Origin: a virus
IMG/VR virus record: IMGVR_UViG_3300005529_000001
Coordinates: 336,882-369,475 of that record
Reading direction: 5' to 3' (one strand)
Length of the DNA: 32,594 nt
Shown here: positions 31,974 through 32,594 of the stretch, piece by piece
Position numbering within the stretch: position 1 is the stretch's first letter
Layout: each line of letters opens with the position of its first letter
Made by a program: the position numbers and the translations under genes
Notes under the pieces: model-generated
Told to the model about the DNA's origin: nothing
Seen by the model: only the letters and a program-made list of their open reading frames with translations
The model's database searches: none

Positions 31974-32252
31974 TCATGGCTCGTTCGCAATTCGTGCTAG
32001 GACGTCACCGTGACACGCTTTCGGCGCACACCAACATCCCAACACTTTTCCTTTCAGTTCTCGTTTCGCTCTCTCGATGATCTCTGGATGCTGTCTCAGG
32101 TACTCTTCATAACAAGCGATCGCTTCTTCTCGAGTATCTACCTTGACTTCTGCCAAGCTCTTGGGCTTGTCAGAGAATGGGTTCCCCCACTCTGAGGGCC
32201 GTCCGATGTAAACGTCGTACGGTTCCTTCTTGCAATGGACGACAAACTTCAT
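31974..32252 (-). CDS. DUF4326 protein
   Basis: A 92-residue protein with the whole DUF4326 signature: an N-terminal VVHCKKEPYDVYIGRPSEWG, NPF, then the C-terminal LGCWCAPKACHGDVLA with Cys73, Cys75, Cys80 and His81. The conserved Cys/His group suggests a metal or active-site cluster. The biochemical role of the family is not known to me. It sits 3 bases downstream of tRNA-Leu and abuts the Rnl2-type ligase, so it probably shares their transcript. Confidence 0.85.
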   Translation of the reverse strand: MKFVVHCKKEPYDVYIGRPSEWGNPFSDKPKSLAEVKVDTREEAIACYEEYLRQHPEIIERAKRELKGKVLGCWCAPKACHGDVLARIANEP

Positions 32253-32255
32253 CCG

Positions 32256-32339
32256 TACTCACGGTGGGATTCGAACCCACACTCCCTTGCGGGAACCGGG
32301 GTTTGAGCCCGGCGCGTCTGCCAATTCCGCCACGTGAGC
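32256..32339 (-). tRNA. tRNA-Leu (anticodon CAA)
   Basis: Minus strand, 84 bases, a regular type-II cloverleaf: acceptor GCTCACG/CGTGAGT (one G-U), a D-arm with the usual TTGGCAGACGC, anticodon stem CCGGG/CCCGG with loop CTCAAAC (anticodon CAA at 32305-32303, reading UUG), a long variable arm with a CCC/GGG stem, and T-arm GTGGG-TTCGAAT-CCCAC. The discriminator is A and no CCA is encoded. It is 15 bases after the upstream small gene and 3 bases before DUF4326, so it must be processed out of a polycistronic transcript or have its own promoter. Confidence 0.92.
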
Positions 32340-32354
32340 GTGATCTCTGCGTTC

Positions 32355-32543
32355 CTAAGTCTTATGTAGTTTTGGAACAACACGGTCCCAATCGTAATAG
32401 ATCACATCAACCCGAGTAAGCCTACCGTCGTCGCCCACCGCGAAAGCTTGGTTTCCCTGTCGGAGCTCGACTTCGCGATTCATCGCGTTCACTTGTTCCT
32501 GTGTCACCTTCCGGCGAGCATGCTTGATCTTCTTGTCTTTCAC
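32355..32543 (-). CDS. Small basic protein, 62 residues
   Basis: It reads from GTG 32543 to TAG 32355. The N-terminus is strongly basic (KDKKIKHARRKVTQEQVNAM) and the C-terminus ends in a beta-like GDDGRLTRVDVIYYDWDRVV. The open frame extends 12 codons further upstream with no ATG, GTG or TTG, so GTG is the only normal start. I do not recognise the family. It lies immediately upstream of tRNA-Leu on the same strand. Confidence 0.5.
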   Translation of the reverse strand: MKDKKIKHARRKVTQEQVNAMNREVELRQGNQAFAVGDDGRLTRVDVIYYDWDRVVPKLHKT

Positions 32544-32594
32544 TTCAATCTCTCGCTCGCTTTGATCGCCTGTTCGTGACTACTCCCGATCATC

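Overview
The window looks like part of the genome of a large myovirus (contractile-tailed bacteriophage) related in plan to T4. The evidence is a run of T4-style baseplate genes in canonical order (gp5-like spike, gp25-like wedge, gp6/baseplate-J-like wedge, a gp7/GpI-like wedge), a gp55-like late sigma factor, very tight packing with many TGATG or ATGA start/stop overlaps, large fibre proteins, and phage-type tRNAs and RNA ligases. Base composition is roughly half G+C by eye. No host genes, integrase or lysogeny genes are visible, and the host cannot be named from this sequence.

Layout. 1-4779 (+): the end of an unknown gene, a RecB/Cas4-like nuclease with an Fe-S cysteine set, two tandem GT4-type glycosyltransferases, a small membrane-anchored protein and a gp55-like sigma factor with a Lys/Ala-rich N-terminal extension. 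4779-5739 (+): a small A+T-richer patch with a possible GIY-YIG nuclease remnant and two unrecognised small genes. 5778-16312 (+): the baseplate block, consisting of spike, an unusual hydrophobic Pro/Leu-rich protein, gp25-like wedge, gp6-like wedge, a DNRLRE-like structural protein, and a 1248-residue gp7/GpI-like protein carrying two LamG-like lectin folds. 16309-17016 (-): a lone fibre-like gene facing the other way. A divergent intergenic region with a near-perfect 21-base palindrome follows. 17116-28004 (+): four fibre or appendage proteins, including one of 1445 and one of 1534 residues. The latter has three copies of a lectin-like module.

28005-32594, mostly (-): an RNA-processing neighbourhood. 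It holds a hidden 57-residue gene preceded by a 72-base multi-hairpin RNA-like element, an Rnl1-type RNA ligase with a Cys4 insertion, a HAD-fold phosphatase (+), two unrecognised small genes (one with a zinc-ribbon-like Cys set), tRNA-Ile(UAU), an Rnl2-type RNA ligase, a DUF4326 protein, tRNA-Leu(CAA) and a small basic protein. The minus-strand genes from 32543 to 30289 are spaced by 0-40 bases with the two tRNAs embedded between them, which suggests one transcript.

Working together: the baseplate and fibre genes build the infection apparatus, and the sigma factor would direct their late transcription. Two classes of RNA ligase, a phosphatase and tRNAs suggest a tRNA supply-and-repair module that could counter host anticodon-nuclease defences; this functional reading is inference. 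The most unusual items are the RNA-repair cluster with its structured element, the inverted fibre-like gene with its palindrome, the hydrophobic baseplate-region protein, and the lectin domains inside a baseplate wedge protein.
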